64,000 nt of DNA from Mycobacteroides sp. CBMA 271 (GCF_009729205.1 NZ_VTHB01000004.1:310001-374000); one strand, 5' to 3'; positions 47,363 through 55,928 are shown, counted from the stretch's first letter. Notes: generated by a model not told the origin, from the sequence alone. Translations and numbers: made by a program.

Positions 47363-47950
47363 ATGTCGCGATCGATTCACGTATTCCGCACCCCGGACCG
47401 TTTCGTTGCCGGGACTGTTGGAGAGCCAGGGAACCGGACGTTTTACCTGCAGGCCGTCCATGAGAGCCGCGTCGTCAGCGTCATGTTGGAAAAGCAGCAG
47501 GTGTCGGTGCTCGCCGAACGCATCGGAACTCTGCTGGCAGAGGTCCACCGCCGGTTTGGGACGGACATCCCGCCCGAACCCGAGGTGGTCGAGGATCTGG
47601 ACCCGTTGGCAATGCCCGTCGACGCGGAATTCCGGGTCGGCACCATGGGGCTGGGCTGGGACGCCGAGGCCAATTCGGTGGTGGTGGAGCTGCTGGCCGT
47701 CAGCGAGACGGAGTTCGATGCCTCGGTGGTGCTCGACGATTCCGAGGACGGCCCCGACGCCGTGCGGGTGTTCCTGTCACTAGAGGCGGCGCGACAGTTC
47801 GCGACCCGTTCCACCAGGGTGGTATCGGCGGGCCGGCCCCCGTGCCCGCTGTGTGAGGAGCCGCTCGACCCCGCCGGACACATCTGCGTCCGCACCAACG
47901 GCTACCGCCGGGGGACGGTGCCCGGGGCAGCAGATGACCTGGAATCCTAG
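47363..47950 (+). CDS. DUF3090 family protein (Rv2134c ortholog)
   Basis: A 195-residue actinobacterial protein. Recognisable stretches are IHVFRTPDRFVAGTVGEPGNRTFYLQA and FRVGTMGLGWDAEANSVVVEL. The C-terminal treble-clef-like PPCPLCEEPLDPAGHICVRTNGYR carries CxxC plus a His-x-Cys, a probable zinc knuckle. It overlaps the following SCO1664-type gene by 17 nt. The pair is co-conserved in actinobacteria, usually next to cysQ and mshC, which hints at a joint function, but none is known. Confidence 0.88.
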   Translation: MSRSIHVFRTPDRFVAGTVGEPGNRTFYLQAVHESRVVSVMLEKQQVSVLAERIGTLLAEVHRRFGTDIPPEPEVVEDLDPLAMPVDAEFRVGTMGLGWDAEANSVVVELLAVSETEFDASVVLDDSEDGPDAVRVFLSLEAARQFATRSTRVVSAGRPPCPLCEEPLDPAGHICVRTNGYRRGTVPGAADDLES

Positions 47951-48743
47951 CGAGCGTCCTGACGCCACCCTCCGTGAGGGAGAGCTGACCGTCATCGGTC
48001 GCATCCGGTCGGCGAGCAACGCGACGTATTTGTGCGAGGTCTCGGGCCAGGCGGAGGACAGTGTGCACTGCGTCTACAAACCGGTACGGGGCGAGCGTCC
48101 GCTGTGGGATTTCCCGGACGGCACCTTGGCCGGACGTGAGGTGGCCGCATACCTGATTTCGGCCGAGTTGGGCTGGAATGTGGTGCCATACACAGTATTT
48201 CGTGACGGTCCCGCGGGTGTAGGCATGGTTCAGCGGTGGATCCACGAGCCGGAGCTCGCCGAGGGTGCGCTCGATCTGGTCGATATCTGCCTGCCGGAGG
48301 CGGTCCCGACGGGTTACCTGCCGATCCTGCGTGCACTGGACGCCGACGGCGCCGAGATCGTGCTGGTGCATGCCGATGACAATCTGCTGCGCCGGATGGC
48401 GGTGTTCGACACCCTGGTGAACAACGCCGACCGCAAGGGCGGTCACATCTTGCGGGGCGCCGACGGTGGTGTCTACGGCGTCGATCACGGGATCTCCCTA
48501 CACGCCGAGGACAAGCTGCGGACCGTCCTCTGGGGATGGGCGGGCAAGCCCGTCGAGCCCGATTTGCTGGCCGACGTGGTGCGCCTCGAGGAGGCATTGC
48601 GCGGGGATTTGGGCGACGCCCTGACGGCTCACATCACTACGGATGAAGTGGTGGCATTACGTCAACGTGCTGCGATAACGCTGGATGAGCCGGTGATGCC
48701 GATGCCTGATCGCAACAGGCCCATACCGTGGCCCGCCTTTTGA
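47934..48743 (+). CDS. SCO1664 family protein, PI3/4-kinase-like fold (Rv2133c ortholog)
   Basis: A 269-residue protein from ATG 47934 inside the end of the DUF3090 gene. Kinase-like features are an N-terminal GELTVIGRIRSASNATYLCEV (nucleotide loop), VYKPVRGERPLWDFPDGTLAGREVAAYLISAEL (Lys for ATP and the conserved acidic helix), then LVNNADRKGGHILRG, with NxxDRxxGH resembling the catalytic loop of PI3K/HipA-like kinases, and GVDHGISLH corresponding to the metal-binding DxG loop. No substrate is known. Together with DUF3090 it forms a conserved actinobacterial unit. Confidence 0.85.
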   Translation: MTWNPSERPDATLREGELTVIGRIRSASNATYLCEVSGQAEDSVHCVYKPVRGERPLWDFPDGTLAGREVAAYLISAELGWNVVPYTVFRDGPAGVGMVQRWIHEPELAEGALDLVDICLPEAVPTGYLPILRALDADGAEIVLVHADDNLLRRMAVFDTLVNNADRKGGHILRGADGGVYGVDHGISLHAEDKLRTVLWGWAGKPVEPDLLADVVRLEEALRGDLGDALTAHITTDEVVALRQRAAITLDEPVMPMPDRNRPIPWPAF

Positions 48744-48813
48744 TTGCCGATCGTCTAGCCTGGTCGGCAAAGCATGATGTTCCGGGCAGGAACGGGGCAG
48801 AGGGGGTGCGGAC

Positions 48814-49737
48814 ATGACGGGACCGAATGACCCGTACCAGCAGGGGGGGACGGGGCAGTGGGGAGCGCCCGAGGGGTACGGGGCGCCGCAGCCGCAGAAT
48901 CCGTACGGGTATCCGCCCGCCGACTACCCAGAGCAGCCGATGGGCTACGACCCCAACTATCCACCGTCGAGTTATCCGGACGATTCGATTGGCCGCCTGT
49001 ACGACGGAGTCCCACACGCGTATGCGGTGCCCCCGATGTATCCGGGGCTGCCGGGGCAGGATCCCAGTGCCCTGCAGAAGCAGTCCAAGCCATGGATCCT
49101 GATCGCCTCGATCGCCGCCGCCGTCGTGGTCGTGCTCACGGTGGTGTTGGTGTTGATCCTCAATCGGAACCACGATCCGCGGCAATCGGCCACTGCGCCG
49201 AGCACGACGACGTCGTATGCGCCGCCCGAACAGCCGACAATCAGCGGCTCACCGACGTATCAGACACCGACGGTGCCGCCCAGCACGCCGATGCCCCTGC
49301 CCGTTCCGCCCCCGGCGCCGACGGGACCGCCAAAGGCTCCGGGACAGGCGGCGTCGGTCGGCGATTGCGTCGCATTTAGTGCCAATCCCGACGACTACAA
49401 GGTGTTGCCGTGCGCGGACCCCAAAGCGGCGTGGCGGGTGTTCGAGCTAGTTCCCGGTGGCAAGTGCAAGCAGACCTATACGGGATTCACGGCCGGTAAT
49501 TTTTCGTATTGCGTTGTCCCGCAACTGCGTATCGGATCCTGCTACCAGACGGCGACGGTGATGGGAATTACCGTCTTCGTCGCTGCCGATTCCTGCCAGG
49601 CCCCGAAGGCATTCCCCGTGCTGTTTGTTGTTCAGGGGACCACGGACAAGGCGGAATGCATACGCCGGAGGGCACCGCATGCTTTTGCATTCCCCGACCC
49701 GCCGATGGCGATCTGCGCCGGTGAGGCTGCGCCGTGA
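48814..49737 (+). CDS. Tail-anchored-type membrane protein with Pro/Gly/Tyr-rich N-terminus (LppU/SCO3897-like C-domain)
   Basis: A 307-residue protein. Residues 1-88 are a Gln/Pro/Tyr/Gly-rich cytoplasmic region (repeats such as YGAPQPQNPYGYPP). One transmembrane helix follows (WILIASIAAAVVVVLTVVLVLIL, about 91-113), then a Thr/Pro linker. The outside domain of about 130 residues contains VGDCVAF, KVLPCADPKAAWRVFELV, CKQTYTGF, YCVVPQL, SCYQTA, DSCQAPKAF, ECIRR and AICAGE, so eight cysteines that likely form disulfides. The VGDC...V.C-AW pattern recalls the LppU domain. Function unknown. Confidence 0.7.
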   Translation: MTGPNDPYQQGGTGQWGAPEGYGAPQPQNPYGYPPADYPEQPMGYDPNYPPSSYPDDSIGRLYDGVPHAYAVPPMYPGLPGQDPSALQKQSKPWILIASIAAAVVVVLTVVLVLILNRNHDPRQSATAPSTTTSYAPPEQPTISGSPTYQTPTVPPSTPMPLPVPPPAPTGPPKAPGQAASVGDCVAFSANPDDYKVLPCADPKAAWRVFELVPGGKCKQTYTGFTAGNFSYCVVPQLRIGSCYQTATVMGITVFVAADSCQAPKAFPVLFVVQGTTDKAECIRRRAPHAFAFPDPPMAICAGEAAP

Positions 49738-49802
49738 TCTTGAAATCCCCTCCGTCGGGCGCAGCGAGACCATAAGATCATCTCCTCATCAGAGGGGACA
49801 TC

Positions 49803-50138
49803 ATGATCACAAACTTCCGCCGGTTCTCGGCTGCCGGAATTCTCGTCGCATCGCTCGGTGCCGGGGGCATCGGTCTCGCCGCGCCCGCACATGCTGACGG
49901 CGAGGGCGAGTTCTTGCAGCTCATCAACGACAACATCCCCGGGGCAAACCCCTACAACGCAGGCAGTGCCGCGATGTATGTGCACGCCGGGAACATGGCC
50001 TGTGGGGTGCTGCGCAACGGCGGGTCGAAGGACGAGGCCATCGCGGCGGCCACGTTGCTCCCGTGGTCGCCGAAGTGGGCATCGAAAGCGGTCGTCGAGT
50101 ACGCACCCCAGACCATGTGCCCTGACGTCAAGCACTGA
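49803..50138 (+). CDS. Small secreted DUF732 family protein
   Basis: A 111-residue exported protein. A signal peptide (MITNFRRFSAAGILVASLGAGG) is cut after AHA at about residue 31. The mature domain has the DUF732 pattern GEGEFLQLINDNIPG, AGNMACGVLRNGGSKDEAI and a C-terminal TMCPDVKH, giving a conserved Cys pair for one disulfide. ATG 49803 follows GAGGGGACATC. DUF732 proteins are abundant in mycobacterial secretomes; their role is not known. It is convergent with the LLM gene, 3 nt between stops. Confidence 0.8.
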   Translation: MITNFRRFSAAGILVASLGAGGIGLAAPAHADGEGEFLQLINDNIPGANPYNAGSAAMYVHAGNMACGVLRNGGSKDEAIAAATLLPWSPKWASKAVVEYAPQTMCPDVKH

Positions 50139-50141
50139 CGC

Positions 50142-50978
50142 CTAACGCGGTGGCCCGTTCTCGATGCGGGCACGCAGTGCCGCGAGCGGATCCTCGTGTT
50201 CGGTCTGCCAGTCGGAGTCCAGATACCAGGTGTAACCGGCCTCCTGCAGTGTCGCGATTTTCTCTCGCGTCCCATCGAGGTCGCCAAAGTCGGTGGTCGT
50301 CTCGTAGACCACGTCGTAGGCGCCGGTAAGTCCCAATTCTTCACGCAGAGAACGCACTTCGCGTGCGGCGTCGAGCCAGCGCGCCAACGGCGGATCGGGG
50401 TCGAACTGTCCGTCGGCGGTGACGATGTTGGGCAGCAGTCCGTCGCAGCGGGCGGCTCGGGACATGGACTTGCGTGACCCGCTCAAACCGACACACCAGG
50501 TGGTGATGCGCGGCTGCTGGGTCGGGGGATCGGGCGCCATGTGTGTCGTCGGCGTCACCTGATAGTGCTTGCCCGCGTAGCTGAACGGCTGACCCGCCCA
50601 CAGCCCGAACATGACGTCGAGTCCCTCGTCGAGCAGCTCGGCGCGGGCCTTACGGCCCTGGTCGCGTTCGAAAGCCAGCCAATTGTCGTGCAGCGCACCC
50701 ATTCCCACCGAAAGGATGACCCGCCCGTTTGACAGCCGGTCCAGCGTCGCAGTGGTGGATGCTAGGTCCCACGGCTTGCGGCGGGAGAGTGGCGTGAGCA
50801 TGGTGCCGAGCTTGATCCGGCTGGTACGCATGGCCGCCGCGGTCAGGGCGACCCAGACATCGACGCCCCACACCGGCTCCCAGCCGAAGACGGCGTCCCA
50901 GCCCGTTTCCTCGGCCAACGCCGCCAGCTCGGCGACGTCGGCCGCGTCTCCGGTTGTCAGGATGATTCCGTACTGCAT
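50142..50978 (-). CDS. LLM class flavin/F420-dependent oxidoreductase
   Basis: A 278-residue luciferase-like monooxygenase with a TIM-barrel. It starts at ATG 50978 ([19 protein letters not shown]); upstream open frame to 51521 is antisense to cysQ and is not used. Family motifs are [57 protein letters not shown] and [31 protein letters not shown]. The SVGMG turn with ERVILG-like context is typical for F420- or FMN-binding LLM proteins. Cofactor and substrate cannot be decided. Confidence 0.85.
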   Translation of the reverse strand: MQYGIILTTGDAADVAELAALAEETGWDAVFGWEPVWGVDVWVALTAAAMRTSRIKLGTMLTPLSRRKPWDLASTTATLDRLSNGRVILSVGMGALHDNWLAFERDQGRKARAELLDEGLDVMFGLWAGQPFSYAGKHYQVTPTTHMAPDPPTQQPRITTWCVGLSGSRKSMSRAARCDGLLPNIVTADGQFDPDPPLARWLDAAREVRSLREELGLTGAYDVVYETTTDFGDLDGTREKIATLQEAGYTWYLDSDWQTEHEDPLAALRARIENGPPR

Positions 50979-51033
50979 GCCCGCGAGTATGCCGACGAGG
51001 TACGACAAATCCGGGTCGGGTAATACTGACCAG

Positions 51034-51810
51034 GTGACTGTTACCGATGCCGCGCTCGCTGCCGAGCTGGCCCACGACGCCGGACAATTGCTGCTACAGG
51101 TGCGCGCCGAGCTCGGGTTCGACGACCCCAAGGCTCTGGGTGCGGCCGGTGACAAGCGGGCCAATGCGCTGCTGCTGGAACGGCTGGCGATCGAGCGTCC
51201 CGGGGATGCGGTGCTCTCGGAGGAAGCCGTCGACGACAAGGTCCGGCTTGGGGCGCAGCGGGTGTGGATCATCGACCCGCTTGATGGCACCCGTGAGTTC
51301 GGGATCGAGGGCCGCGACGACTGGGCCGTGCACGTCGCTCTGTGGCAGTCGGGCCCAGAGGGAAGCGACAGCGGCGACTCCATTACCGACGCCGCGGTGG
51401 CGCTGCCCGCGTTGGGCACCGTGTTCCGCACGGACGAGACGCGGGTGACGCCGGCATCCCGCAACGAAGCGGACCCGATCCGTGTCGTCGTCAGCGCCAG
51501 CCGCCCACCCAAGCTCCTCACTCAAATGGCCGAGGAATTCAACATCGAGCTGATTCCGATGGGCTCGGCCGGGGCTAAGGCCATGGCAGTGGTGCGCGGC
51601 GAGGCCGACGCCTATCTGCATGGCGGCGGTCAATGGGAGTGGGATTCGGCGGCGCCCGCCGGGGTGGTCCTGCACGCCGGGCTGCACGCCTCCCGGCTGG
51701 ATGGCTCCCCGCTGAAGTACAACGAGCCGCACCCGTACCTGCCCGACCTCGTCATGTGCCGGCCGGATCTGGCTCCGCTCCTGCTGGACGCGGTCACCCG
51801 GCTCGGATAA
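51034..51810 (+). CDS. cysQ: 3'-phosphoadenosine 5'-phosphate phosphatase CysQ
   Basis: Li+-sensitive inositol-monophosphatase-fold enzyme that removes the 3'-phosphate of PAP/PAPS in sulfur assimilation. It has 258 residues from GTG 51034; the frame is open far upstream without similarity. Metal motifs are [11 protein letters not shown] (Glu pair), [14 protein letters not shown] (DPxDGT) and [13 protein letters not shown] (WDxAA). The insertion YLHGGGQ and [10 protein letters not shown] are typical of mycobacterial CysQ. It is 20 nt from mshC, so sulfur and cysteine-thiol metabolism are linked here. Confidence 0.92.
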   Translation: MTVTDAALAAELAHDAGQLLLQVRAELGFDDPKALGAAGDKRANALLLERLAIERPGDAVLSEEAVDDKVRLGAQRVWIIDPLDGTREFGIEGRDDWAVHVALWQSGPEGSDSGDSITDAAVALPALGTVFRTDETRVTPASRNEADPIRVVVSASRPPKLLTQMAEEFNIELIPMGSAGAKAMAVVRGEADAYLHGGGQWEWDSAAPAGVVLHAGLHASRLDGSPLKYNEPHPYLPDLVMCRPDLAPLLLDAVTRLG

Positions 51811-51830
51811 GCGCCCCATACAGTGGTGGC

Positions 51831-53069
51831 ATGCAGTCGTGGGCGTCGGCGCCGGTTCCTGAACTCGACGGTCGTGGACCGCAGCTACGGCTGTACGACA
51901 CCGCCGACCGGCAGGTCCGTCCCGTCACGACCGGCGAAACCGCCACCATGTACGTGTGCGGTATCACGCCGTACGACGCCACCCATCTGGGCCACGCCGC
52001 AACGTATCTCACGTTCGACCTGATCTATCGGCAGTGGCTCGACGCGGGCTTGGATGTGCATTACGTGCAGAACGTCACCGATATCGATGACCCGCTGTTC
52101 GAACGCGCCGACCGCGACGGCATCGACTGGCGTGAGCTCGGCGACCGCGAGACCGAACTGTTCCGCGGCGATATGACGGCGCTGCGGGTGTTGCCGCCCC
52201 GGGAGTATGTGCGCGCCACCGAGTCGATCGCCTGCATCATCGAACTCGTCGAGAAGATGCTGGCGTCGGGAGCCGCGTATGTGGTGGACGATCCCGAGTA
52301 TCCGGACGTGTACTTCCGCGTGGACGCCACCGAACAGTTCGGCTACGAGTCGGGGTACGACATCGAGACCATGTCACGGCTCTTCGCCGAACGCGGTGGC
52401 GACCCGGACCGGCTCGGTAAGGCCAACGAGCTCGACGCCCTGCTGTGGCGTGCCGAGCGTCCCGGAGAGCCCAGCTGGGAGGCGTCCTTCGGAGCGGGTC
52501 GCCCGGGCTGGCATGTCGAATGCTCGGCGATCGTGCTGCGCGAGCTCGGCGCCGGCATCGACATCCAGGGCGGCGGCAGCGACCTGATCTTCCCGCACCA
52601 CGAATACAGCGCCGCGCACGCCGAAGCCGTGACGTCGCAACGTCGTTTCGCGCGGCACTATGTGCACGCCGGAATGATCGGGTGGGACGGGCACAAGATG
52701 TCCAAGAGCCGGGGGAACCTGGTGAAGGTGTCCGGATTGACGGCCGACGGGGTGGATCCGGCGGCGATCCGGCTGGGGCTGCTCACCGGTCACTATCGCG
52801 CCGATCGCTCCTGGAGCGACGCGGTGCTCTCCGACGCGCAGGGCCGGCTGGCACGGTGGCGCCATGCCGTGGCACTGCCGACCGCGCCGAGCGCGCGCGA
52901 TGTGGTGTCGCGGGTGCGGCGCTATCTCGCCGACGATCTGGACACGCCGAAAGCGCTTGCTGCCCTGGATAACTGGGTGACCGATGCGCTCGCCTACGGC
53001 GGGCACGACGCCGTGGCCGGTGCGCAGGTGCGCGACGCGGTGGATGCCCTGCTGGGAGTGCAGCTCTAA
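51831..53069 (+). CDS. mshC: Cysteine:1D-myo-inositol 2-amino-2-deoxy-glucopyranoside ligase MshC
   Basis: Cysteinyl-tRNA-synthetase-like ligase that joins cysteine to GlcN-Ins, the third step of mycothiol synthesis. The 412-residue protein from ATG 51831 has the HIGH-type [11 protein letters not shown] after the zinc-binding [40 protein letters not shown], and [15 protein letters not shown] (KMSKS). It lacks the C-terminal tRNA anticodon-binding domain of CysS, which separates MshC from CysS. Confidence 0.94.
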   Translation: MQSWASAPVPELDGRGPQLRLYDTADRQVRPVTTGETATMYVCGITPYDATHLGHAATYLTFDLIYRQWLDAGLDVHYVQNVTDIDDPLFERADRDGIDWRELGDRETELFRGDMTALRVLPPREYVRATESIACIIELVEKMLASGAAYVVDDPEYPDVYFRVDATEQFGYESGYDIETMSRLFAERGGDPDRLGKANELDALLWRAERPGEPSWEASFGAGRPGWHVECSAIVLRELGAGIDIQGGGSDLIFPHHEYSAAHAEAVTSQRRFARHYVHAGMIGWDGHKMSKSRGNLVKVSGLTADGVDPAAIRLGLLTGHYRADRSWSDAVLSDAQGRLARWRHAVALPTAPSARDVVSRVRRYLADDLDTPKALAALDNWVTDALAYGGHDAVAGAQVRDAVDALLGVQL

Positions 53070-53089
53070 CTGCGCAGTACCGTCGGCCC

Positions 53090-53959
53090 ATGGCTTCGAT
53101 GGCAGGCAAGACCGTCATGATCACTGGGGGAGCCGGCGGTATCGGCGTGGAGGTCGCCCACCGGCTGCATGCCCAGGGCGCCAACCTGGTGCTGACCGAT
53201 CTGGACGAGACCAAACTCGCGGCGATTGCCGATGAGTTGGGCCGTGATCGGGTGTTTGTCGCCGTCTCCGATGTGTGTGATCTTGCGGCCATGGAGAAGG
53301 CCGTCGCGGGGGCGGTGCAGCGGTTCGGCGGGATCGATGTGGTGCTCGCGAATGCGGGTCTGTTGGCCTTTGGCTCGGTGCTGCAGATTGACCCGGACGC
53401 CTTCAAGAAGCTCCTGGATGTCAACGTGCTCGGGGTATTTCACACAGCGCGGGCGGCGCTGCCGTCGGTGATCGAGCGGCAGGGATATGTTCTTATCGTG
53501 TCCTCGCTGGCCGCGTATGCCGCCGCTCCGGGCGTCACGGCGTACAACGCCTCCAAGGCGGCCGTCGAACACTTCGCGAACGCCCTGCGCCTGGAGGTGG
53601 CGCACCACGGTGTCGATGTCGGCTCGGCACACATGTCGTGGATCGACACGTCAATGGTGAACGACCAGAAGGCCAACCTGTCAGCATTCTCGGAGATGTT
53701 GACCCGGCTGCCACCGCCGCTGGGGACGGTGACCTCCGTCGAGGCGTGCGGCAAGGCATTCGTGAAGGGCATCGAAAAGCGTCGCAGGCGTATCAACGTA
53801 CCGGGCTGGGTCGGGGTGACGCGCTGGCTCAAGCCGGTGTTCTCGACGCCGCTCGGCGAGATCCCGGTGCGGGGCATGGTTCCCGAGATTCTGCCGCGGA
53901 TGGACGCCGAGGTGGCGGCATTGCAATGTGCCGCCCGCCGCAAGATGGACGGCGCCTAG
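53090..53959 (+). CDS. Short-chain dehydrogenase/reductase (Rv2129c-like)
   Basis: A 289-residue classical SDR. The cofactor motif is VMITGGAGGIGVEVAH (TGxxxGxG, residues 9-22). DVLANAGLLAFG gives NAG, and the catalytic Ser-Tyr-Lys are in VSSLAAYAAAPGVTAYNASKAA (YxxxK). VDVGSAHMSWIDTSMV follows the active site. Its C-terminal 60 residues are longer than the minimal SDR and contain a hydrophobic, possibly membrane-proximal stretch. It is 21 nt after mshC. Substrate unknown. Confidence 0.88.
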   Translation: MASMAGKTVMITGGAGGIGVEVAHRLHAQGANLVLTDLDETKLAAIADELGRDRVFVAVSDVCDLAAMEKAVAGAVQRFGGIDVVLANAGLLAFGSVLQIDPDAFKKLLDVNVLGVFHTARAALPSVIERQGYVLIVSSLAAYAAAPGVTAYNASKAAVEHFANALRLEVAHHGVDVGSAHMSWIDTSMVNDQKANLSAFSEMLTRLPPPLGTVTSVEACGKAFVKGIEKRRRRINVPGWVGVTRWLKPVFSTPLGEIPVRGMVPEILPRMDAEVAALQCAARRKMDGA

Positions 53960-54002
53960 CGCTTACCAGCGCCGTCTCGACCACTCGAACACACGAAGTC
54001 AA

Positions 54003-54019
54003 ATACCCGCTACGGGTAT
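54003..54019. promoter_or_regulatory. Copper-type operator, ATACCC-N5-GGGTAT (copy 1)
   Basis: ATACCC (54003-54008), spacer GCTAC, GGGTAT (54014-54019). The right arm runs into TATAGG, a candidate -10 hexamer, and the ATG of the LpqS-like gene is 19 nt further on. The same 17-bp layout recurs at 55929-55945. Such dyads are typical of CsoR/RicR-type copper-responsive repressors; no regulator gene lies in the window. Confidence 0.7.
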
Positions 54020-54037
54020 AGGGTGTACGGTGGTCGC

Positions 54038-54484
54038 ATGGCCCTCAGCGGTGACTGTGCGGCGCGGGGTGTGGATCTCGCCGCGGCAGTGCTGCTGCGC
54101 GCGCTGTTGATCATCGCTGTCGTGCTCGCGCCGGTGTTAACGTGTGCGCCGGCGCCGGCTGCGGCGGCCGGGGTTACCGCCGCAGGCCAGGACATCGAGG
54201 CTGCGCCGGCGCGTGTCGCTGAAGTGCCGTATGTGCTGGCCACTGCCGCAAGCACGGGGGATCATCACGAGTGCCCGCTTCTGCCCGTGGTCACGGCGGT
54301 AAACGCCGCCGCGACAAGCACCCTGCATGGATGGGTCACTGCTCCCTCAGTGGTGGCGTTGGCGGTGCTCGCGGCGTGGGCGACGTGGCGACTGGGCACG
54401 CGTGGCCCGCCTCGGGGACAGCCCCATTGGTTGTTGAGCAATGGTCGTGACCATCTTTTGCATTTCTGCGTAATGCGGCGCTGA
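54038..54484 (+). CDS. LpqS-like exported protein, possible copper-binding
   Basis: A 148-residue protein from ATG 54038 (GTG 54023 is also in frame). An N-terminal hydrophobic signal ([26 protein letters not shown]) is followed by a mature part with candidate metal ligands: GDHHECPLLP (His-His-x-Cys) and a C-terminal LLHFCVMRR (His-x-Cys). A second hydrophobic stretch (VVALAVLAAWATWRLG) may span the membrane. The layout (signal, internal His/Cys box, RGPP-type loop, C-terminal Cys-x-x-Arg-Arg) recalls LpqS-like proteins of the copper regulon. VLTC is a poor lipobox. The 288 nt that follow contain no gene I can support. Confidence 0.55.
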   Translation: MALSGDCAARGVDLAAAVLLRALLIIAVVLAPVLTCAPAPAAAAGVTAAGQDIEAAPARVAEVPYVLATAASTGDHHECPLLPVVTAVNAAATSTLHGWVTAPSVVALAVLAAWATWRLGTRGPPRGQPHWLLSNGRDHLLHFCVMRR

Positions 54485-54772
54485 TTGATATCTGCCGGTG
54501 CCCCTATCTGAGGCGCCGGTCCGGTCTTCGCGTCCACCTCTAATCCGCGTTCGGTATGGCCTCGCGCGGGGAATCACCTTCGGCGTCAACATCATCGACC
54601 GCAGTCGTATCCGCCGCGGTCGCCGATGGACCATTGGTCTCTCATCGGGGCAGGCGCTATCTCCGCGACGCATGTCGATCGACACTCAGCCGCCTGACGG
54701 GCATCTGGCCATGTATCGCAGGCTACCAATTACCCATGATTGCAACATTTTTCAGATAGGGAAACCATCGCC

Positions 54773-55117
54773 ATGGCTAGATCATCTTTGTCGCCACCTC
54801 GGATCTTGATCGCTCGTGCCACCGGCGCGGCGCTGGCGGCGGGGCTCGCTGCCGTCGTATTGGCCGCTCCTGCGTCCGCTGGCCCGGTGCAACCCGGACC
54901 ACACGGACCGGGTAACGCGCAGGCCGTGATCACCGCACTGAAGAGCCGCGGAGATCAGATCATCATCAACCGCAACGGCCCCTCCAAACCGCTGTCGCAA
55001 TGCATCGCACCCTCAGTACGTGTCGGCCGACACATCTACAGCCAGGTACCGCAGCGCAAGGGGTTGGCAACCCGCTCGCTGGCTTCCCACGTCATGTATG
55101 TCACCGTCCAATGCTAG
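54773..55117 (+). CDS. Small secreted protein, paralog A of three
   Basis: A 114-residue exported protein. A signal peptide (ARSSLSPPRILIARATGAALAAG core) is followed by AAPASA as SPase I site. The mature domain of about 78 residues reads GNAQAVITALKSRGDQIIINRNG, then KPLSQC, then a basic mid-part, and ends VMYVTVQC. Two cysteines (in SQC and the final VQC) are shared with paralogs B and C. AGGGAAA lies upstream of ATG 54773. The C-terminal VQC overlaps the ATG of paralog B. Function unknown; the family resembles small exported mycobacterial proteins that I cannot name. Confidence 0.75.
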   Translation: MARSSLSPPRILIARATGAALAAGLAAVVLAAPASAGPVQPGPHGPGNAQAVITALKSRGDQIIINRNGPSKPLSQCIAPSVRVGRHIYSQVPQRKGLATRSLASHVMYVTVQC

Positions 55118-55458
55118 GGAATCATCATGTACGACAACCATTTCCCCGCTGGATCGTGGCGTCCATGTCCCTGGCCGCAATGCTGATGCTCGCCACGCCT
55201 GCAGTAGCCGCAGCCGGTCCGGCAGGGGCCAACGCTCTCCAGGTGATCATGCAGTTGCGACGCCAGGGAGACAAGGTCATCGTCAACAGGAAGGGCGATA
55301 AGCCGCTGCAGATGTGCGTCGTGACCTCGGTACGCGAAGGCAAGTCCGAGTATTGGTGGACACACCCCCGTATCGCCGATCCCGCGCCCGCAAAACGCAA
55401 CAGCGGAGTGGGGACCCAACTCTTGTATCGCACCGTGTACGTCGACGTTCAATGTTGA
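55111..55458 (+). CDS. Small secreted protein, paralog B of three
   Basis: A 115-residue protein starting at ATG 55111, which overlaps the last codons of paralog A by 7 nt and gives a signal peptide with HHVRQPFPR as n-region, a Met/Leu/Ala core and AVAAA cleavage site. The mature part has the shared pattern ANALQVIMQLRRQGDKVIVNRKGDKPLQMC...Y...TVYVDVQC. A decoy ATG at 55128 reads only 19 codons in another frame. No ribosome site is visible before 55111, so translation is probably coupled to paralog A. Confidence 0.7.
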   Translation: MLGNHHVRQPFPRWIVASMSLAAMLMLATPAVAAAGPAGANALQVIMQLRRQGDKVIVNRKGDKPLQMCVVTSVREGKSEYWWTHPRIADPAPAKRNSGVGTQLLYRTVYVDVQC

Positions 55459-55561
55459 CCCCGTGCGGGGGCGCTGATCGCAGCCGGTCCGACCGGCGTC
55501 TAACCATTTTGTTCATTCCGCATCGTGTCGATGCGGCCCGAGACCTATGAGGTTCCTTGCC

Positions 55562-55885
55562 ATGAACACCAGCTTTCGTGGTCGTCTACCTAGATTGGCA
55601 CTCGCCACGGTCGTCCTTTCCGCAACATTGCTGGCGGCCCCGACCGCTCGGGCCGGCCCGGGTTCGCTCGGTGATGCTGAACAAGTCATCGACGGCCTCA
55701 AAGGACAAGGCAACAAGGTCATCGTCACCAAGGCCGGTAACAAACCACTCTCGCAGTGTGTGGCTACTCGGGTGCGCAAAGACCTTGACGTCTACGGCAG
55801 CCCGCGGATCTATCCGAACATTTCGTCGGGGCCCACTAAGCGAGTATGGCTCTACAGCGTTTACCACGTCGACATCCAGTGCTGA
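55562..55885 (+). CDS. Small secreted protein, paralog C of three
   Basis: A 107-residue exported protein from ATG 55562 (GAGG 9 nt upstream; ATG 55547 is in frame). The signal peptide MNTSFRGRLPRLALATVVLS ends in AARA-like TARA|GP. The mature domain has GDAEQVIDGLKGQGNKVIVTKAGNKPLSQCVATRVR, then Y, and ends YHVDIQC. It shares the A..VI..L...G...I....KPL.QC core and the C-terminal QC with paralogs A and B. It lies 71 nt before the second copper-type operator and the ATPase gene. Confidence 0.75.
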   Translation: MNTSFRGRLPRLALATVVLSATLLAAPTARAGPGSLGDAEQVIDGLKGQGNKVIVTKAGNKPLSQCVATRVRKDLDVYGSPRIYPNISSGPTKRVWLYSVYHVDIQC

Positions 55886-55928
55886 CCGGCACGAGCGCAG
55901 CACAGTCCCTGTTAGCGCCCGTTGACTG

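Noticed and set aside
46232..47548. 438-codon minus-strand frame opposite uppP and the histidine phosphatase
   Set aside because: Antisense shadow; the plus-strand genes carry all catalytic motifs.
50611..51033. Upstream extension of the cysQ frame
   Set aside because: It runs antisense through the LLM oxidoreductase gene and shows no resemblance to CysQ.
50979..51521. Upstream extension of the LLM oxidoreductase
   Set aside because: Antisense to cysQ, Ser-rich shadow composition; the family start is [10 protein letters not shown] at 50978.
54038..54484. Lipobox in the LpqS-like protein
   Set aside because: VLTC has Thr at -1 and is followed by a better SPase I-type Ala-rich site; lipidation is not supported.
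55128..55187. ATG 55128 as start of paralog B
   Set aside because: It reads 19 codons and stops, and is not in the frame of the conserved mature domain.
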